This document shows, piece by piece, positions 60,592-64,000 of a stretch of DNA of 64,000 bases. The stretch covers positions 186,001 to 250,000 of the forward strand of contig JBFWOJ010000002.1 in the NCBI GenBank assembly GCA_050250575.1, given 5' to 3'. The position numbers were made by a program, and so were the translations under genes. The notes below the pieces were generated by a model. It was given only the letters and a program-made list of their open reading frames with translations. It was not told where the DNA came from and searched no databases. This DNA comes from SHVO01 sp050250575 (lineage in GTDB: Bacteria > Pseudomonadota > Alphaproteobacteria > Rhodospirillales > Rhodospirillaceae). How positions within the stretch are numbered: position 1 is the first letter of the stretch; every line of letters begins with the position of its first letter.

Positions 60592-63116
60592 GACGACATC
60601 AAGTGTTTGAGCTTGGCAAAGGGCGAGTCCGCGTTTACGCCCTCGGCCTTCGACTTCGCTTTGTGCTTGAGCGGCGCGTGGGGCGGACGGCGGCGCTTCA
60701 AGCGGAAGACAAGTCCGTTCTCCTCCAGCTTTGCCTTGAATCCCAGTGCCCGGAGCACCTCGGCGCCGGTGGTTGCGTTGATCCCCAGCAGCGAGAGGTG
60801 CTCGGGCGGAAGGACTCTTATCTTTTCGCGGGCGAGTTTTCGCGCCGTGGCGGCGAACCGCTCGAGCATGTCAATCCGATAGCCCGCGCCGTGCAGCGGC
60901 TGGTAGCCGCACGCGCGATAAAAGTCGTGCGGCACACCGACATCGAGCGGGATCGACACGCGGCCGGGCGGCGGAAGCCGCGGCGCCGGTATGTCGCGGT
61001 GCGCGGCGATCCACAACAGACCGCGAAGGCGCGCGGGCGCGGCTTTCAAGAGAGCCGGCATGAACACGTGCTCGACACCAAAGCGAACGCCGGCTTTCGC
61101 AAGGGCCTTGCGGTCTGCCGGACTCAGCGCCTGGAGCTGAGGCTCAACGACGCTGCGCTGAACCAGACCTAGAGCCTCGGTGAGATGGAACAAGATACCG
61201 CGCACCGCCGGAGGCGCCACGTCTTGCCGGGCCTTGGCGAGGGGCTCCAGCAAGTGCCCGATATGGGCCGAAAGCCACGCGCGCAGCCGGCTTTCCAGAC
61301 GCAGCCGGGCGGAAGGATCGATGCGCTCGTCCGCGGGAACTTCGATCTGCGGCCGCAGGGGCTCGTTACCGCCGACGAGGACGGCGATCGGTTCCTGCCG
61401 CCAGACAATGCGCGCCTCATCATCAAGGGACAGCGCGTTATCCCCACTCGCGAGAATGGCTTCGATGCGCGCCGCAATCAGGGGCCGGAGGGCGGCGTTG
61501 GCGGCTCCGAGGACGGCGCGATCGGCGGTCCTAAGGCCCGTGCGGTCCGCGCGGAAGCGAAGCCCCTCGAGATGGCCGAGCCGGTGTCCGTCGACCGTAA
61601 CGATGCCGTCGTCGGCGATGTCGGCCGCGAGGAGATCGTCGCCGCGTAGGCGCTTGACAAGGTGCGCAGTGCGGCTGTCGACGAACTGTTTGGTGAGCTT
61701 GTCATGCAAGGCATCGGACAGGCGGTCTTCGACCTCGCGAGTCCTTTCTTGCCACTCGCGCGCATCGCTCACCCAGTCGCCGCGATGGGAGAGATACGTC
61801 CAAGTGCGGATCGCGGCGATCCGGTCCATCAGAACGTGGATGTCGCCGTCGGTGCGGTTGATGCGCTCCACGTGGCCCGCGACCCAGTCGTCCGGCATGA
61901 CGCCGTCGCCTTGCGTCAGGTGCGTGTAAACCTGTGCCATGAGGCGCGCATGAACCTCTGGCTTCACCTTGCGAAAATCCGGCACCTGGGCAACGTCCCA
62001 CAAGAGGCGCAAGCGGTGCGGGCCGTGGGCCCGTTCGCGCACCGTGGGCTCCTTGGTCATGGCTTCGAGAACAAGCTGATCTTCGGCCGGTGGCGGCCGC
62101 ACCAGGGAGGGCGAGGGCGGCGGGTACTTGAGGGACGCGAGGAGGGCATCGAGAGAGGTGAAGCGTAGGTCGGCATTGCGCCAGTAAAGGCTTTGCAGCG
62201 GCGGAAACTCGTGGGCCTCGACACGGGCGATCACATCGGGGTCGATTTCAGGAAGATCGGCGGTTACGCCAAAAGTGCCGTCATTCATGTGCCGGCCGGC
62301 GCGGCCGGCGATCTGGGCGACTTCCGATGCCGTCAGTGGCCGCGGCGCACGGCCGTCGAACTTGCTCATGGAAGCAAAGGCAACGTGATCGACGTCCATA
62401 TTGAGGCCCATGCCGATCGCATCGGTAGCGACCATGTAGTCGACGTCGCCGCTTTGGTAGAGCGCGACCTGCGCGTTCCGGGTGCGCGGCGAAAGCGCGC
62501 CCATCACGACCGCCGCGCCGCCCCGATGCCGCCGGATGAGCTCCGCGATGCCGTAAACCTCGGACACCGAGAACGCAACCACCGCCGAACGAGCCGGCAA
62601 TCGGGTCAATTTTTTGGCGCCGGTATAGGTGAGCTTCGAGAAACGCGGCCGGGTCACGAATTCAACTGCCGGCACAAGCCGGCGGATCAGCGGCTTGATC
62701 GTTTCGGCGCCGAGGAACATGGTTTCGACCATGCCGCGCGCATGCAGAAGGCGGTGTGTAAACACATGCCCGCGATCGGAATCGGCCGCCAGTTGAATCT
62801 CGTCGACCGCGAGGAACGCCACCTCGCGGTCGAGCGGCATGCTTTCGACCGTGCAGACGTAATAGCGGGGGTTGGGCGGAATGATTTTTTCTTCGCCGGT
62901 GATCAGCGCGACAGAATTCGCGCCGCGCGCCCTTACGACCCTTTCATAGTTTTCGCGTGCGAGCAGCCGCAGCGGAAAACCGATCATGCCGCTGGCATGA
63001 CCGAGCATGCGGTCCATCGCGAGATAGGTTTTGCCGGTATTGGTGGGCCCGAGCACAGCCGTCACGGCGCCCACCTTGGGGGTGGGCACCGGAGCGTTAC
63101 GGAAATCGGCGGTCAC
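60588..63116 (-). CDS. Suv3-like helicase
   Basis: This 842-residue superfamily 2 helicase has Walker A GPTNTGKTYLAMDRM (Lys29), the Walker B AVDEIQLAADSDRG near residue 103, VMGALSPRTR and ATDAIGMGLN in the second RecA domain, and motif VI QIAGRAGR near 268. The pattern is that of mitochondrial Suv3 and its alphaproteobacterial homologues. C-terminal regions include two helical parts and a Lys/Arg-rich tail. Suv3 acts with an exonuclease in mitochondrial RNA decay; a similar RNA role here is inferred. The start is GTG with GGAGGA 12 bases before. It lies 30 bases after hpf. Confidence 0.9.
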   Translation of the reverse strand: MTADFRNAPVPTPKVGAVTAVLGPTNTGKTYLAMDRMLGHASGMIGFPLRLLARENYERVVRARGANSVALITGEEKIIPPNPRYYVCTVESMPLDREVAFLAVDEIQLAADSDRGHVFTHRLLHARGMVETMFLGAETIKPLIRRLVPAVEFVTRPRFSKLTYTGAKKLTRLPARSAVVAFSVSEVYGIAELIRRHRGGAAVVMGALSPRTRNAQVALYQSGDVDYMVATDAIGMGLNMDVDHVAFASMSKFDGRAPRPLTASEVAQIAGRAGRHMNDGTFGVTADLPEIDPDVIARVEAHEFPPLQSLYWRNADLRFTSLDALLASLKYPPPSPSLVRPPPAEDQLVLEAMTKEPTVRERAHGPHRLRLLWDVAQVPDFRKVKPEVHARLMAQVYTHLTQGDGVMPDDWVAGHVERINRTDGDIHVLMDRIAAIRTWTYLSHRGDWVSDAREWQERTREVEDRLSDALHDKLTKQFVDSRTAHLVKRLRGDDLLAADIADDGIVTVDGHRLGHLEGLRFRADRTGLRTADRAVLGAANAALRPLIAARIEAILASGDNALSLDDEARIVWRQEPIAVLVGGNEPLRPQIEVPADERIDPSARLRLESRLRAWLSAHIGHLLEPLAKARQDVAPPAVRGILFHLTEALGLVQRSVVEPQLQALSPADRKALAKAGVRFGVEHVFMPALLKAAPARLRGLLWIAAHRDIPAPRLPPPGRVSIPLDVGVPHDFYRACGYQPLHGAGYRIDMLERFAATARKLAREKIRVLPPEHLSLLGINATTGAEVLRALGFKAKLEENGLVFRLKRRRPPHAPLKHKAKSKAEGVNADSPFAKLKHLMSS

Positions 63117-63146
63117 AGCCGCGTGGGTCCTCCAGGAAAGAGAGCG

Positions 63147-63536
63147 CTAAAACGCCTCCGTGCCGCGCTGTTCGGCCCGGGCGCCGCGCCCCTCGCGGCG
63201 GCGCGCCACATATTCCTTGAGCTGGCGCTCGGCGGCAGCGAAGGCATCGCGGATGGCGACTTGGATGTCCTCATGGTCCTTCAAACTATCGGCGCGCTTA
63301 GGATCGCGCTTGACAACGATCTCATCCCCGGGGACGTCGATAAAGATGGTGATGTGATAAGGCTGTCCAATGTTCCCGGCGTGATTGCTGTTGCGGTGGT
63401 GGCGTTCGACGGTAACTCGGCAGCCGGTGATCCGGTCGTAAAACTGTTCAAGCTTGGCGACTTTCTCGCGGATGCGGGTCTCGACGGCTTCGGATTTGTC
63501 GAGTCCGTGGAAAGCGATCTGGACGGGGACTTGCAT
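63147..63536 (-). CDS. Ribosome hibernation-promoting factor/RaiA family protein
   Basis: This 129-residue protein begins VQIAFHGLDKSEAVETRIREKVAKLEQFYDRITGCRVTVE and ends in a basic tail with EDIQVAIRDAFAAAERQLKEYVARR. This is the beta-alpha-beta-beta-beta-alpha fold of HPF/YfiA proteins, which bind the 30S decoding site and inactivate ribosomes under stress. The short form lacks the dimerising long-HPF domain. It is the first gene of an apparent operon with the Suv3-like helicase and the S4 protein. Confidence 0.87.
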   Translation of the reverse strand: MQVPVQIAFHGLDKSEAVETRIREKVAKLEQFYDRITGCRVTVERHHRNSNHAGNIGQPYHITIFIDVPGDEIVVKRDPKRADSLKDHEDIQVAIRDAFAAAERQLKEYVARRREGRGARAEQRGTEAF

Positions 63537-63799
63537 ATCAGGCTCCGCTCTGTTGAACCAACCCCAGCCTCTTGCGTCTCCGTTCGCCGGAGAGCCCCCA
63601 CTCTATGATGATGGGACGGAGATGGACCGAGGGCAACCGTCCCAAGGTTCTTTTTTGGACGCCCGGGGGCAAAAAAGGCAATCGTCACAAAGGGGGGAAA
63701 CCCCTTGCGGGGAAATGTTCCGCAGCACATATCTGCGCCCGTCCGGGCAGGGTCCCGGGCGCACCCTTTTCGCACGTCCAAGCCTCACGGGATGAGCCT
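63537..63799. other. Divergent intergenic region between hpf and htpG
   Basis: These 263 bases hold the promoters of both genes. A candidate RpoH-type promoter for htpG is listed separately. The region 63690-63712 has a G6-A3-C4 pattern that may fold, but it lacks a T tract. Confidence 0.4.
63704..63732 (+). promoter_or_regulatory. Candidate RpoH promoter of htpG
   Basis: CTTG (63704-63707) is followed after 18 bases by CACATAT (63726-63732). This resembles the heat-shock consensus CTTGAAA-N13-17-CCCATNT. It lies about 70 bases before the htpG ATG, consistent with a heat-shock gene. The match is partial. Confidence 0.35.
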
Positions 63800-64000
63800 A
63801 TGAGCACTACAACCGCAGCGCCGGCGGAAACCCGCGCCTTTCAAGCCGAAGTCGCCAAACTCCTCGATATCGTCGTCCACTCGCTTTATTCGAACCGCGA
63901 GATTTTCCTCAGGGAACTGATCTCCAACGCCTCGGACGCCTGCGACAAATTGCGTTACGCCGCGCTCACCGAACCCAAGCTCCTGGAAGGCGGCGGGGAT
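63800..64000 (+). CDS. htpG: Chaperone HtpG, N terminus (partial)
   Basis: The window ends after the first 67 codons. They read FQAEVAKLLDIVVHSLYSN and REIFLRELISNASDACDKLRY, the Hsp90 N-terminal nucleotide-binding domain start with the Glu and Asn (ELISNASDA) that bind Mg-ATP. HtpG is the bacterial Hsp90 chaperone. The ATG is preceded by a GATGAGCC-type leader. Confidence 0.95.
   Translation, partial: MSTTTAAPAETRAFQAEVAKLLDIVVHSLYSNREIFLRELISNASDACDKLRYAALTEPKLLEGGGD

Noticed and set aside
62193..63608. 471-codon open frame on the plus strand
   Set aside because: It is antisense to the Suv3-like helicase and hpf.
1..64000. CRISPR arrays, insertion sequences, toxin-antitoxin or defence systems
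   Set aside because: No regularly spaced repeats, transposase motifs or known defence genes were seen when reading both strands; a tool-based search was not possible.

Overview
The window is a contiguous, GC-rich piece of a bacterial chromosome, most likely from an alphaproteobacterium. The evidence is the gene order mtaB-ftsY, a Caulobacter/rhizobial-type long dCTP deaminase, a CarD regulator with a nearby 7Fe ferredoxin FdxA, a Suv3-like helicase beside an S4 protein, an aerobic two-subunit KorAB, and a ROSE-type heat-shock leader. The genus cannot be fixed from sequence alone. No phage, insertion sequence, CRISPR array or plasmid function was seen.

1-8.9 kb is housekeeping: the end of mtaB, ftsY, an alpha/beta hydrolase, a glutamine amidotransferase downstream of secA, then argJ, a MutT-type Nudix hydrolase, a CinA-type protein and an RluA-type pseudouridine synthase. 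9.0-13.7 kb is a compact operon: SGNH-fold membrane protein, SxtJ-type membrane protein, NodU/TobZ-type carbamoyltransferase and FkbM methyltransferase, which looks like a small-molecule or glycan decoration module. A tRNA-Leu(UAA) follows, then an amidase lipoprotein and a large TonB-dependent receptor with a strong terminator, an Asp/Glu racemase-family protein and a SulP-STAS-cNMP transporter fusion.

22.1-45.5 kb is a surface-glycan island. The forward half holds a large polytopic membrane protein, a HAD-UbiA fusion, DprE1-like and DprE2-like enzymes (the polyprenyl-phosphoryl-arabinose route), an epimerase-like SDR, an FAD oxidoreductase, a GtrA flippase-like protein, a 1086-residue methyltransferase/coiled-coil/RgpF/GT2 fusion, a GT2 enzyme, an ABC-2 permease and Wzt-type ATPase with a C-terminal glycan-recognition domain, and a phytanoyl-CoA-dioxygenase-type protein. 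The reverse half is a dTDP-rhamnose operon (rfbC, rfbB, rfbD, rfbA) with a GT2 gene, an EAL protein and a polytopic membrane protein. The inferred product is an arabinose- and rhamnose-containing glycan exported by an ABC transporter.

45.6-54.4 kb contains an orphan 7TM-DISM histidine kinase, a DUF488 protein, an OGFr-domain protein, a small heat-shock protein behind a ROSE-like RNA thermometer, a cNMP-domain protein, korAB and a metC-type lyase. 54.4-64 kb contains a GH17-type protein, an HExxH protein resembling EF-P hydroxylase, dCTP deaminase, a secreted thermonuclease, carD with its terminator, fdxA, a DUF938 methyltransferase, an S4 protein, the Suv3-like helicase, a ribosome hibernation factor and the start of htpG.

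Many neighbours are joined by ATGA, GTGA or TAATG overlaps, and these were used to choose starts. The most interesting parts are the mycobacteria-like DprE/UbiA/GtrA set in a Gram-negative glycan island, the WbdD-reminiscent methyltransferase-coiled-coil fusion beside Wzt, the carbamoyltransferase-SxtJ-SGNH-FkbM operon and the RNA thermometer.
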